From Macrocystis pyrifera (Eukaryota > Sar > Phaeophyceae > Laminariales > Laminariaceae), in contig JASSKH010000016.1 of NCBI GenBank assembly GCA_031763025.1, positions 5,456,001 to 5,520,000 on the forward strand: a stretch of 64,000 nucleotides of DNA, written 5' to 3'. Position 1 is the first letter of the stretch. The number at the start of each line of letters is the position of its first letter. The translations under genes and the position numbers were made by a program. Under the pieces are notes generated by a model. That model saw only the letters and a program-made list of their open reading frames with translations. It was not told where the DNA came from and did not search any database. Positions 28,401 through 36,639 of the stretch are shown here, piece after piece.

Positions 28401-29984
28401 CATCTTGTTTTGTTTTTGTTTTTTGGCCCTTTTTTGTTCCTCTGTTTTTTCCGTTTTGTTCTCCTTTTTAACTGCTTTCTTTTCGTTTTTCCCCCTCATC
28501 ATTTTTGTGTTGTTCTTATTGATTTGATCTGATTTGTTTTCGTTTTTTTTCTTCCCGATTTTTGTTCTCTTTTTGCCTTGTGCTTTCTTGTGTCGTCTGT
28601 TTTTTTTCATTTTTGTTCTGGCAGGGTGGAGGGACTGGTGGTGATGCTGGCGGCGCCGTTTCCTCATCCGCAAGCCAGCCCCGAGCCGCTCCTCCTGTCC
28701 CCCCTCGAGCGGTTCGAGGCCTTCCCGACAACTTTTCGCGGCAGTCTGGACACCCTGCCACATCTTCAGGGACTAGGTATGTTTGTCTTAACCTCTTATG
28801 TACAGCCAGCAGGCTTTCTCCCACCCCGGGGACATTCTCCATGTGTCCCCGGGTGTTGGTTCCAACATTTCTATGTAAGTGCGAATCATCGCGCCCATTG
28901 TGAACCCTATTGAGCCTCTTGCATAAAGTGACCTACAAGTACCTGGCAATCGATGAGTGCGCAGTGCCTTTTTTTTCAGAAGTTGCCTCTTTTTAGCGGC
29001 AGCACAAGTATCGTCATGATGTATACGTGAATGCGCGCGTGTCGTGTCGTGTCGCGTCGCACGTCTCGTTTCCGTCGCACTTCGACGACACATTCCCCTA
29101 TTCTGGGTCCTGTAAGCATAGCAGCCCGGGCCTTTTCTTTCCGCGGCCGATGCCGCACGTAATCGTCACCTCGTTTTGGAACCCTGTTTTTGGAACCTGC
29201 TTTTTGGCGCTTGTTGTCGACGCTTATTTGGGACACCCTCTGTTTTCGACTCTTGGTTTCGGCAGTTTTGTTTTGTTTTATCCCTGAAGTACCAAAGAGG
29301 CGTTAACACCCGATTATTCCCGCACGCACCCGACAGGTCAACTCACTTCTTTGGAGGCGGAGCGGCGCCCGCGCCGGGCGGTAGCGCGGCTAGGGCCAGC
29401 CAATCGCCGCCCCCTCCAGCGGCCACCATGCGGAGAGGCGTCGGTGATGACGATGGAGGGCTGGCAGACTTCTTAACATCCTCCGGACCCGCGCCGAGTC
29501 AGTCGGCTCAAGGTAGAGCTGCTGGTGGTGCTGGTGCAGCAGGAGATGGTTCGGATAGGTACGGGCTGTTCTCGACGACGTCTGGAGCCGCGCCGGCGCG
29601 GTCTCGTGTGTCGCAGTCGAGGGATCGGTATGATACCCTGTTCGGGGAGGAGGTGAGAGCGCCGGACGCTTGAGTTGCTTCCCTCGGGTGTGTGATGACG
29701 TTTGTGTGTCTCCAAGTTCTTTTTTCTTAACTTCACTTGTGCGTTGTCTGTTGTTTGCCTTGCCTTGCTATACCCTACCCTACCCTACCCTACCCTACCC
29801 TGCCCTGCTTTACCCTACGCTACCCTGCCTTACCCTACCGTACCTTACCTTACCTTACCTTACCTTACCTCAACGTCGACAGGAGAGCAAGACCAACGAT
29901 ACCACTACCGCCAGGAGAACCGGCGCAGCAACGAGAAGGAGAACGGACACCTCGTCGCTCTTTGGGGAAGATGGCACGCTGTAG
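801..29984 (+). CDS. Mx-like dynamin-superfamily GTPase with C-terminal UBA domain (21 exons)
   Basis: This is a spliced gene with exons 801-865, 3228-3351, 5421-5657, 7761-7835, 8872-8987, 9470-9560, 9771-9933, 10228-10394, 11015-11143, 11901-12107, 12760-12962, 18019-18124, 18684-18827, 19693-19842, 22211-22389, 23587-23656, 25433-25531, 27771-27881, 28625-28776, 29337-29652 and 29883-29984. The exons total 3006 nt (1001 residues plus TAG), and every donor/acceptor phase agrees. In order the protein has a short N-terminus, GTPase domain (about 20-335), stalk (about 345-640), GED helices (about 610-695), a linker, UBA (776-812) and a low-complexity tail. Dynamins are self-assembling GTPases that remodel membranes; Mx members lack a PH domain and so does this one. 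The UBA domain suggests ubiquitin binding, which is inference. All introns are GT-AG except intron 10, which is GC-AG. The exact ends of exons 1 and 9 are the least certain. Confidence 0.88.
1151..1240. mobile_element. TTACGGGGG MITE, left arm deleted
   Basis: Internal ACCAAATATT, AAAAATAGG and the right arm CATGGTCCTCCGTAATAG match the family. Most of the left arm is missing. It sits inside a GATC-rich repeat copy. Confidence 0.7.
1689..1795. mobile_element. TTACGGGGG palindromic MITE
   Basis: Full-length copy with both arms (ATTACGGGGGTCCATAGTTA and its inverse) and the internal CCTATTTTTACTAACAAAAT. Confidence 0.9.
2376..2472. repeat. 15-bp tandem repeat
   Basis: Six units of TGTAGATGATCTATC with single-base variants. 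Confidence 0.92.
3010..3222. repeat. GGAAT-type purine satellite before exon 2
   Basis: A stretch of about 210 bp is built from GGAAT, GGGAT and GGAAAA units with few pyrimidines other than T. It ends 6 bp before the exon 2 acceptor. Confidence 0.85.
3985..4345. repeat. Two palindromic GGGACTGCAG repeats
   Basis: Copies at about 3985-4085 and 4262-4345 each have a GCAGTCC-type left arm, TTGGGGACAA or TCTGGGGACAA, and AACGGGACTGCAGTTT on the right. Confidence 0.75.
4800..4906. mobile_element. TTACGGGGG palindromic MITE
   Basis: Both arms are present, with TTACAGGGGACC on the left and GGTCCACCGTAA on the right. Confidence 0.88.
5103..5209. mobile_element. TTACGGGGG palindromic MITE
   Basis: Full-length copy in intron 2 of the dynamin-like gene. 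Confidence 0.9.
5935..6770. repeat. Palindromic repeat followed by a 9-unit tandem array
   Basis: A palindromic copy (5935-6015) is followed by units of about 72-79 bp from 6113 to 6770. Each has TTTTGTCCC, CAACAGGAGTGCAGTCCTTA, AAGGCCTAAGCTGTACATA and ACTCTAATTCC. The unit is the right half of the GGGACTGCAG repeat. It lies in intron 3 of the dynamin-like gene. Confidence 0.88.
7018..7395. repeat. Purine tract with long G-run
   Basis: The + strand is almost pure G and A over much of this stretch, including about 38 G at 7051-7088 and many GGGA mirror units. It is in intron 3 of the dynamin-like gene. Confidence 0.9.
8440..8775. repeat. CGAAAC hexamer-like degenerate array
   Basis: Degenerate CCGAAA/CGGAAA/CAGAAA units of about 6 bp run for about 330 bp in intron 4, ending about 100 bp before the exon 5 acceptor. 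Apparent open frames here are artefacts of the period. Confidence 0.85.
9948..10090. repeat. (CCTG)n / (CTGT)n tetranucleotide array
   Basis: The array starts 15 bp after the exon 7 donor and has about 17 perfect CCTG units at 10020-10075. Confidence 0.95.
11015..22389 (+). CDS. Stalk and GED exons 9-15 of the dynamin-like gene
   Basis: Exons 9-13 encode the helical middle/stalk region. Recognisable family landmarks are the GFLNHQ-VF junction (exons 10/11), AVESCR, and [10 protein letters not shown] in exon 12, which matches the position of the conserved E..P.T.N.H segment of Mx and dynamin stalks. Exon 14 opens with [14 protein letters not shown], the signature start of the GTPase effector domain. 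Exon 15 carries [20 protein letters not shown], the last bundle-signalling helix. No PH domain lies between stalk and GED, which separates this protein from classical endocytic dynamins. Exon 11 must end at 12962 in phase 2; the alternative donor at 12957 puts exon 12 into a frame that soon stops. Confidence 0.88.
11240..11605 (+). repeat. C-tailed dispersed repeat, one partial and one full copy
   Basis: The full copy (about 11380-11605) runs from GAAAATCCGCCTGAAAAGCG through ATGCAGCTCACCCTTCATGC, GGTCGGTGAAAACCCGACG and GGCCATGCATGATG to GTAC plus a C-run. The partial copy (about 11245-11330) has only the last third and its own C-run. Both lie in intron 9 of the dynamin-like gene. Confidence 0.8.
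12108..12759 (+). other. GC-AG intron 10 of the dynamin-like gene
   Basis: Exon 10 reads into CATCAG|GCATGA and would stop at TGA two codons later. No GT lies between the conserved FLNHQ and that stop. Joining at CAG|GC to the acceptor CTCCAG|GTG at 12759 restores the conserved GFLNHQ-VFYGFM stalk segment in phase 0. A degenerate copy of the exon end and donor sits at about 12202-12242, inside the intron. The intron also holds G-runs just after the donor and a long C-run just before the acceptor. Confidence 0.8.
14800..15860. repeat. T-rich tandem repeat, about three units of 300-480 bp
   Basis: Each unit has GAAGGGGACGC-CGTAAAGC, TTACCCC, long T-runs broken by CGATTTTT, and TTCTTAACGTT or a variant. 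The unit starts near 14800, 15065 and 15375. Confidence 0.75.
16590..16885. repeat. Tandem duplication of about 170 bp
   Basis: The two copies share AAAACGGTAT-CCTTGACA, AACTTGG-TTTGGTGT-CCCTGAT, CCTGGTTT and AACTGGCAAAAA. Confidence 0.8.
18136..18405 (-). repeat. C-tailed dispersed repeat, reverse copy
   Basis: The repeat is inverted and starts with a G-rich run 11 bp after the exon 12 donor. GTACTCGAT, CATGCATGGCC, GGGTTTTCACCGACC and GTGAGCTGCATCC identify it. Confidence 0.8.
18532..18690. repeat. Duplicated intron end and exon 13 start
   Basis: AATGGCGCTCGCTGTGTTT-GAACGCTG, a T-run, then TACG-ACAGGACGC occur twice (ending at about 18602 and 18689). The first is a decoy acceptor followed by a non-coding copy of the exon start. 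Confidence 0.8.
18900..19440. repeat. Minisatellite of about 75-80 bp in dynamin intron 13
   Basis: About seven degenerate units contain GGGAATTTCTCGGAATGGAG, TAGTGTGGA-TATCAA and CATTTTGTGGAAGCTGGGCC. Confidence 0.85.
19843..20080. repeat. Decayed tandem copies of the end of exon 14
   Basis: At least three degraded copies of GAACCGTTACACCGAGGTGG and CTCTTCGTCGAGGTGCGT follow exon 14. They are interrupted by stops and lack open frames. Confidence 0.7.
20370..20477. mobile_element. TTACGGGGG palindromic MITE, inverted orientation
   Basis: The centre reads in the opposite sense (ACCAAATATTGCTAGCAAAA first). It lies in intron 14 of the dynamin-like gene. Confidence 0.9.
21330..21510. repeat. 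Interstitial TTAGGG-like tract
   Basis: Five short runs of TTAGGGTTAGGG are separated by GATCTGATTGGC-type spacers. Shorter traces occur at 33225-33265. TTAGGG is the telomere repeat of many eukaryotes including stramenopiles. Confidence 0.75.
22441..22498. repeat. Long G-run
   Basis: About 41 consecutive G follow the exon 15 donor by about 60 bp. The exact length is likely uncertain in any assembly. Confidence 0.95.
22555..23300. repeat. Decayed copies of the exon 15 end region
   Basis: GGCGGAACCGATGACGATTC (22730) and AGGCGGAACCGGCGATGGTT (23250) echo the exon 15 coding GGCGGAACCGGTGACGATTG. Each is followed by a GTGAGCAGCA- or CGAGCAGCAAC-like donor region. These copies are not open. Confidence 0.6.
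23323..23429. mobile_element. TTACGGGGG palindromic MITE
   Basis: Full-length copy with TA on both sides, in intron 15 of the dynamin-like gene. Confidence 0.9.
23587..29984 (+). CDS. Tail exons 16-21: linker, UBA domain, LFG-motif low-complexity C-terminus
   Basis: Exon 16 joins exon 15 in phase (AA|G) and encodes an acidic helical linker. Exon 17 is a Gly/Ser/Arg-rich linker. Exon 18 (27771-27881) is a nearly exact single-exon UBA domain: [19 protein letters not shown], then D..LAAERLM, with the diagnostic MGF loop and a hydrophobic third helix. Exons 19-21 are Gly/Ala/Ser/Pro-rich and contain repeated short motifs ([28 protein letters not shown]) before TAG at 29982. The repeated aromatic/LFG motifs look like short linear binding motifs, which is inference. 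A UBA gene separate from the dynamin gene is possible but less likely, because phases agree throughout and no stop or poly(A) context intervenes. Confidence 0.8.
23657..24140. repeat. Degenerate (TTGG)n array after exon 16
   Basis: About 480 bp of TTGG, TCGG and TGGTTGGT units begin immediately at the donor. Confidence 0.9.
24268..24470 (+). repeat. C-tailed dispersed repeat
   Basis: The order is the same (ATGCAGCTCACCC, GGTCGGTCAAAACCCGACG, ACCATGCATGATAACGAGTA), ending in interrupted C-runs. It lies in intron 16 of the dynamin-like gene. Confidence 0.8.
24697..24720 (+). CDS. Possible 24-nt microexon between dynamin exons 16 and 17
   Basis: The segment after CCTCAG and before GTGAGAGC is 24 nt long and encodes eight Gly/Ala-rich residues in phase 0/0. 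Including it would keep the frame and extend the linker to give a 1009-residue protein. The match to splice consensus is good, but there is no independent coding signal. Confidence 0.3.
25680..25786. mobile_element. TTACGGGGG palindromic MITE, inverted orientation
   Basis: Full-length copy in intron 17 of the dynamin-like gene. AGTATCAC abuts both sides of the insertion. Confidence 0.9.
25889..26365. repeat. Inverted repeat, arms about 160 bp, in dynamin intron 17
   Basis: Left arm 25889-26048 and right arm 26203-26365 share GCCCGGGCTATATACCCCTT, GACAAACAACCTACTTATAA and GGCCGTAACGGCTACAGCAA-like blocks in opposite orientation. The inner ends contain GGGACTGCAG-type sequence. It could form a large hairpin in the pre-mRNA. 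Confidence 0.85.
26870..27230. repeat. Tandem duplication of a GGGTA-rich minisatellite
   Basis: Copies at 26967-27076 and 27121-27229 (spacing 154 bp) share GTATACACTCCGATGGGTAC, GAGCATGACCGAAACAACCA and CTGAAAACGAGT. Shorter TACCCGGGTAT units precede them. Related units form the array at 30020-30365. Confidence 0.85.
29768..29872. repeat. CCCTA-type array before exon 21
   Basis: TACCC, TACCT and TTACC pentamers run for about 100 bp and end 10 bp before the acceptor, acting as its pyrimidine tract. Confidence 0.85.
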
Positions 29985-30019
29985 ACGGTAGACGGTCAAG
30001 GATTTCAAGGGCGTGTTAA

Positions 30020-30365
30020 GTAGAGTATATACTCTGGGGTACCCGGGCGCCGTACCTGGTTGTTTTGGTCATACTCGGGTAGATACCCGGTTACCTCCAG
30101 ATTACGTACTGGGGTAGGTACCCAGGTACCCCCAGAGTACATACTCGGGTAGATACCCGGGTACCTCCAGAGTACATACTCGGGTAGGTACCCAGGTACC
30201 CCCAGAGTACATACTAGGGTAGGTACCCGGGTATACCCCCAGAGTACGTACTCGGGTAGGTGCCCGGGTACCCCCAGAGTACATACTAGGGTAGGTACCC
30301 GGGTATACCCCCAGAGTACGTACTCGGGTAGGTGCCCGGGTACCCACAGAGTACGTACTTCAAGC
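30020..30365. repeat. GTACCCGGGTA minisatellite array just 3' of the dynamin-like gene
   Basis: About eight units of roughly 38-42 bp (CAGAGTACATACTCGGGTAG then TACCCGGGTA) begin 36 bp after the stop codon. They would lie in the 3' UTR or just beyond. The units are related, in reverse, to 26870-27230. Confidence 0.88.
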
Positions 30366-31418
30366 CCTACTAAGTGTACTCTTGAAGGGTTGCCCTCCTC
30401 CATCTTGACGGTAAAAAAACGACAACTCTGTCCGAAAAAGTAAAGACGGTTTGCGTAATTTGTATGATTCCGGGGAGGGTGCTAGCAATAAGAACCCACG
30501 ATAAACCCAAGAACCAGGTATTCGTCTATGTTTACACTGCGGGCTTGGTTACGATTGCTACTGTATCTTCCCCCCATAGTAGTGACCGAACGGTCCTTTG
30601 GTTTCCCCACGGAGTGGTACCTAGTAGGCGGTAGGCACAGCAGTCAAATCAATCGGATAAAAAGGAGGAGGTAGGGAGGGAGGGAGGGGAGTGGGGACCA
30701 GGGGGGGGAGGGGGCAGGAGCCGGATCATTTTTGCTTGCCGTAGGCCAAGAAGGCCATTAAATTGGAGGCTCATCCACGGCCGACGGAAAAATGTCAAGG
30801 CTGGCAGGAAGCGCGGAAATTTTATTAGTTCTTTTTTCGCGCTCATTGGGTGTTTTTTTTTTGTGTGTTTTGTCTCGCCTCTTCTTGAGGACGGAAAATT
30901 CTCTGCCTAGCTGAGGTCAAAGGACGAGCTGTGGTGTTTGTTTTTTTTTTGCACCGGCGGCGGATATGTATGTCGGCGTTTTGGGGAGGAGAGAAAAAAA
31001 TACAACGCGTTTTTCGTGGAGGCGGAGGAGGCCGTTTTCAAGCAGAGGTGGCGTTTTGCCCATCTTCTATCGAGCGAAACCAGTTGCTGATTTATATGGA
31101 CGCCTAAAAGACAGAGGTCTCTTTTTATGCTGCTAATACTTGGAAGTTCGCGATCTGAAGTCGGAGATCGGCGAAGTCCGACCAGGGATATCCGAATATC
31201 AACATCGGTTTTTATGCAGCAGTCAAGGTCCCCCTCTATGGTGCCGGTGTGTATGCGCCAGGCAGCAATAAAGCGGCAACCGGCACTAACTACTCCGCAC
31301 ACGGCTACGCTGAGTGAATTCCATCTGTACCAAGGGGTTTCACAGGCACTGCTATACGTAGCGGGCAGCCGGCACTACTCATCTGGCACTATTAGAGGAG
31401 CCACTACTGTACTATATA

Positions 31419-32300
31419 CCGTAATGATGGGAGTAGACGCACCCCTCACGGTTATCGCCCCGGGGCGCTATTTTTAGCGAAAACGGGCAAAATCCGAAGT
31501 AAACGCCACCTGTCAAAAAAAACGAAAATGCGAAAAACGCCCCGGCCTCGCAGTAAAAACGCCCCCCCTATAACTTTTTTGGGTGAACGCCCCGGGGCCG
31601 AGCTGGCAAATATTTTGAGTGTGGGAGATGGAGCTGTTTCCGAAGCGCAGGCAAAGGCGTGGTTTTCATAGGAAACTTCATGCCTGGGATGTGGGTTCGT
31701 CATGTTTTGCGCAACAACAGCAAAACCGACTAAAGTCAGACGCGGACACAGCCCCTGTCCCAGCCCGGTCGCCGCTCCACGGTTTCCCACGAGGCCGCCG
31801 TCGTTGCAGCGGAGGCGGGTGTGGTCGATCACCCTGAGCTTTGTCGCTGTCGAGTAGGAGTGCCGCCCCTTCGGCCCCACTGAACGCTCCAGTTCAAACG
31901 TCGGAGGGTAAACGCGAGGGACTGGTCCGCGCTGTACCACCTGAGCAACAGGCGCGGGAGCTGGGACCGGCGTGCTTCCCCCGTGGGCGCCGCTTCACCA
32001 GGACGACGCAAGCTTCCCCAAGAGTTTGATTGATCGTCAGTGCTTTTATCGATGATGGGTGCCTTGTCGGTGCTGCTGGGTTGCGACATGATCCACACCT
32101 GCTGCTGTCTTGCTGTTGCTGTGTGCGTGTGAGAGGTGTGTGCCTTTTTTCTTCTTTTTTCGTATCGCCCCGGGGGCCAAGAGCCCCGAAATGTTTTTTT
32201 TTCAGAAAACGCCACGGTATCACAGTAAACGCCCCGGGGGCGTCTTTTTACACCTGCAAAATCGTAGCGCCCCGGTGGGCGTTTACTCGCATCATTACGG
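31419..32300. mobile_element. 882-bp DNA transposon with TA target duplication
   Basis: The element begins CCGTAATGATGGGAGTAGAC and ends in the near-perfect inverse, GTTTACTCGCATCATTACGG, with TA on both flanks. Subterminal blocks rich in CGCCCCGGGG are also inverted. TA flanks fit the Tc1/mariner/pogo group. It carries no intact transposase. Confidence 0.72.
31620..32089 (-). pseudogene. Possible transposase N-terminal remnant in the 882-bp element
   Basis: A minus-strand frame starting MSQPSSTDKAPIIDKS at 32089 shifts frame near 31900. It continues as HSYSTATKLRVIDHTR then GNRGAATGLG, which resembles the helix-turn-helix start of pogo/CENP-B-type transposases. It is broken and short, so the family call is tentative. 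Confidence 0.3.
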
Positions 32301-34044
32301 TAGGTGAAGCGGAGGTCGGCCCTGAAAGAAAATGGCCGAGATTAACGATACTGCTGCTGTACTATTAATACGACTCTCCCGTTGCGCGTCCGCTGGATAC
32401 TACTTCCGTAGCATGATACCACTCCGTCTCCGAAATAAAAAGAACGTTTGTGTTGAAAATTACTAATAATATACAAATAGTATTTTGAGGTACGGAGTGG
32501 TAAAGTGCTGTACGTAGCTTGAAACCCTACTTTTTGGAACGTGAGGCGATTTTTTAGTCAACTTTTGTTTTCTTGAAAAATGGCTCATATTTTGCAGAAT
32601 AAGAGACTGGAACAAAAAAAAGCGGAATGTTTATGCTGCCCAAAACGGAGCAATTAGTTCTCTGGGGAAAACCGACGACCAAAAGGATAGGATTCCCGCA
32701 GTTGCGGCCCTCCTTAGTTGTAGTATGATAGTGTTTGTTACCGAACGGTGTGCAGCAACGCAAAAGATAACGCTTGAGTTACTTAGGTGGGTTGTCTTGC
32801 CCATGTAAAAGGCAATCATACTTGAGACACCAAACAGCGTCTACATTTCTGTTTTTTTTCCATCATGCTTTCGGTTCTAGAATCGAAAAGCAGTCAAAAC
32901 TGGGCGAGATAACCGTCCACACACAGGATTCAAGATTAAAAGCCCGAAGAGCAAATTAAAAAACAAAAAAATCGAAAGAAAAACGGAACCCGTATCTGAA
33001 TCGAAAATCAGTCAAAACTGTGAGCGAAATAATAGTCCCTACTACACACATTAACTTCAAGATACCATGTATGGTGGGACGTGCCATATACTGCTGTAGT
33101 CACACTATTAATAAAATAAATGCACAAATAAATGCACAAATCACACGCAGTTCAGCTCAGCAGCGCAGCGCTGCCTTTTTCTTACATATCAGTAATCAGA
33201 TATAGCATCCGAATCACAAATAAGAGGTTTAGGGCTGGGGTTAGGGTTAGGGGTTAGGTTGGGTCTTCGCCCGTACCTTGATCCTAACAGGAACCCAAAT
33301 ACCTGAACAGCCTACCAACCCCAAGATCCGAGCTCACAGATTGTAAAAGGACCTCGAGTAGGTACCCACATATTGTAAAAGGACCTCCACAAAGTTTTAC
33401 TTTTTGCGTTGTGGAGTCTACGATGCCAAGTCGTGAGGTGTCGAAGTTGACTGATGTTTGTCGGGTTTTTTGTTTGACGTGTGGAACCCGGCATGCTTCG
33501 TCCTGCGCCACTAACTATACGAGCTCTTCTTATTGGCGTTTACAAGTCGACCATTTATCCACGTCACAAAACAAGGCGTGTTTTTTCCTGTGCATCTAAA
33601 GTCTTGGCATTCGCAAGTCGCCCATTACGTCACGTCATGAGCATCCTGTCTGCGTCACACTTTGTTCTGTTTTACTTCCTTGAGCGAGCGTATAGCGGGC
33701 GGCGGATAGCCGCTTCGCCGCCCGCGAAGCGGAGCGCCTTGCACCTGGCACAGTTTTTTTAGTGGTATGTACGTGGCGGGAGTGCCCCGGAGATCAACGT
33801 TTGTTTGTTTACGAAGTGGGCGAGATTTAACGAAGCAGTCTCGAAAATAAATATTTTTCGTTATTATATACTTCGAAGTAAGGCGTCTACCTATCTAGGT
33901 ATTTAAGTCAGCCCTCGTTTTTCTCGACAACGGTGTAGTAAGGGTGCTATTAATAATTAATAATAAAGTCGAAAAATGTCTTTTCGTAAGGCTCTCGACC
34001 GACCAGATCTTTCCGAAAACACCCCCTTGAGGGTTGTTTCCTAT

Positions 34045-34167
34045 TGTTAGCACAAACCTTCCCGTTCTGGAAAAACCGAGTGCTGCAAAACGATTGCACC
34101 TCCGTGCGAACTTAACAGGCAAACCTGTGTACTAGAGATACAAAGTTTCTCGACCTTGATCTTAACA
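34045..34167 (+). mobile_element. Possible solo LTR or LTR end related to 46204-46489
   Basis: The last 60 bp (from ACTTAACAGGCAAACCTGTG to TTGATCTTAACA) match the last 60 bp of the LTR at 46204-46489. A TGTTA lies 123 bp upstream and would pair with the terminal TAACA. No target duplication is visible. Confidence 0.4.
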
Positions 34168-35084
34168 CGCACGCAGGGAAACGGTACTACTACAACAGTA
34201 TAATGTAACGGGCTGTACGGATCTGCCTATCCTCTGTTATCTATCAGGTATTTGTCTATCCCAAATGGGATACTATCGGGGAGAAGAGGAGGGGGGTAAG
34301 TGGACAACTCGGAAAGCATAGAACCCACCACATTTTTCCGTCGGTCAATTTGCGGCTTCATAAATCACACAAATCAGCCAATCAGAATACATCAGACATT
34401 TATTTGCGCGACTGCGAACAGCTGTCATGTCTTACAGGGGGCCAAGAAAATCAAATCACTCGAGAGACGCTGCGGCTGACCCCCACGCGCGCCTATCCTC
34501 CAGGACCTCTCCTGCTCTTTCTCCCGCTCCTCGTCCTCTTCCTACAAGTAGTACTGTTTGTTGTACGGCGTGCTACACATTGATCAGTGTCTCCACAACA
34601 AACACTTTTTTATGCCCACATGACGCAGGGAGGGGGTCCCGGTCACCTGCTGTGTAATATAATGTGTAATCTTAATATTACTAGTACTATTCACTAACAA
34701 CATGATGAGTACGGACTTACGTTCGGCTTGAGTCTGTAGCACTTATTTTCTTTCTTGTCTGGGTAGCCAGGAGTACTCGCCAGGTTGTAGGAGCGCGCAG
34801 TCAGTGTTGCTACTCGTATATATACGGCAAGAAGACTGGCAACGGTGATGGTACCAATCAATACCGCAGTCGGCCGGGATCCCCCCTTTTCTTACACATT
34901 GTCGGCGTAAAAGACTCATCATTGTTATTAGACAAACAAGTTGTGCTGGAGACACATTGATTGTTGATTGATTGATTGATTGGGCAATCAGGGTGTGTCG
35001 ACAACTTCTCTCTCAGTCAATCCGGTACTACATGTATGTTGCATTCGTTTTATGTTAGCCACTCACTGCTGTACCGGCGTCCCC

Positions 35085-35195
35085 GGTGGCTTGGTAGCTG
35101 GTCCGCGTGTCTAGTAAGATCATTTTCTTCGTGGGTTCAAGTCTCACCGAGTGCCTACTCTCGTACGTGAGGACTTTTTCTTGCATACAAAATGG
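35085..35195 (+). mobile_element. tRNA-derived SINE-like element
   Basis: It has an A-box-like TGGCTTGGTAGCTGG at 35087 and a B box GGTTCAAGTCT at 35134. The T-arm GTGGG/CTCAC pairs, but there is no matching acceptor stem. It shares a 3' body (TTTTTCTTG then CAAAAT) with the minus-strand copy at 49446. Confidence 0.6.
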
Positions 35196-36493
35196 TTGGT
35201 GGTGTTGTAGCGGAAAGTGCGAGAGCGTGAGTTAGCAACATTCATTCGATGAAAACCGACGAGCAGTGAAGTGGGAATGCTGAACCCTATGCACGATAAA
35301 AATGAAGGCACGCACACCGAGGGGAGAAGGGACAACACCTTCCTCCAGTTGTCACCACGGTTTGTCCAGACGATCGCTGTGAGGGTGAACCTCCTATTAT
35401 AATAAGCTGGAAAGTAAAAGTGGTGGTAGAAAACACACACACACACACCCAGCACACACGAGTTATTGGAGCTTGTGTCCTGTGACCACGAACCGTTCAC
35501 TGCTGTGGCGATGAGTTATTATATATACAGACAGTAGTAGTGGTAATGTGAAAACAATAACGGCAACAACAGCAACATGGTTTATTTAACAACAGTTAAC
35601 GTCTGCACAACACATCTATCTTGTACTCTCGTACCAGGTGTATACTATAACAATACCATTAATTATTAGTATAATACAGCTTCATGCTGCTTGTTGTTGT
35701 TGCTGTTGATGTTTGTTGGTTGGTGGGGTTGTTGAAGTCTGCATGCAGCAGCTGGCTGCACAGCCATGTGTGCTATGTGTATACCAGGTATATGTTATGA
35801 TTATTTCGTCGTCTAGACCAAATCTGATCTACAGAGCAACCAGTAGTAGTAGAACGTACTTACGCACTCTCCCCGACGACATACTCTTCTCGTACTCGTA
35901 CAAACACTCATGACGTGGCGCTTGAGTAACTGTGACCTGCTGTAGTAGCGGCAAGAAGAAAAAGTGAAAAATAGGGGGAAAAAAAAAAAACGTTTCAACA
36001 TTTTGGCGGGAACTCGCAGAAGACAGATCCACAGATACCCAAGACCCAACTGCCAAGACAAGAATCAAACAGCAAAAAGAAGAGAAAGATATGCCCATAC
36101 ATGATACTGGACAGGGCGACCAGTAAAAAATAATTTTCACTGGTTGATAGAAAAGTATCAACTTTTTTTTTAATCAGTCGAACTCACACAGCTGACGTAT
36201 TTTCAGAACGAATTTTATAAAACAAGTTGAAAAAAAAAAAGTTTCAAAACGCTCAATATTCTGAGATACACGCCTCGACCGCCAAGAGCCGATAGCATTT
36301 ATTTCACATCATCACATCATCATTATGAAATTTATGAAATTTTCGTGTTAGTTTTTTTCGGGTAGAAAAGAAATGATGATCACACGATCCAGTCTCATAT
36401 TTTTTTAACCTTTTTCTTGTCCTACTCAATTCATTCATTCGTTGTGTGCTAAGACGATCGATCGCCGTAGGCGAGATAGTAGTATAGTGTGAT

Positions 36494-36639
36494 ATGGTCT
36501 TCAATGCATTGCGAGTGGTGGGGCTTGCGTCGGCGCTGCTCCTGAGACCGACGGACGCGTGCAGCTGCTTCCCGCCAGGGCACCTGTGTGATTACATCCA
36601 GCCGGCGGATGTTGTCTTGCGAGCGACGGCTTTGTCAAG
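36494..36639 (+). CDS. Exon 1: signal peptide and CxC start of NTR domain
   Basis: ATG at 36494 opens 48 codons plus two bases, ending at the donor TCAAG|GTGAGG. The first 22 residues have a hydrophobic core (VVGLASALLL) and end TDA, a good signal-peptidase site. The next residues are CSCFPPGHLCDYIQPADVVL. This matches the start of TIMP/NTR domains in spacing (Cys-X-Cys, a third Cys seven residues later, then ADVV and a basic residue). No other start in frame gives a signal peptide. Confidence 0.7.

Larger units (their letters stand above)
29985..36493. other. Intergenic region between the two genes
   Basis: It contains the minisatellite at 30020, a GA/G tract near 30660-30720, the 882-bp element, a TTAGGG trace, a possible LTR end and a SINE-like copy. 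I see no host gene. Short open frames lack codon structure or domains. Confidence 0.6.

Noticed and set aside
35085..35160. Functional tRNA gene
   Set aside because: A and B boxes are present, but the acceptor stem does not pair and no sound anticodon arm forms. A second copy with a shared 3' body points to a SINE.
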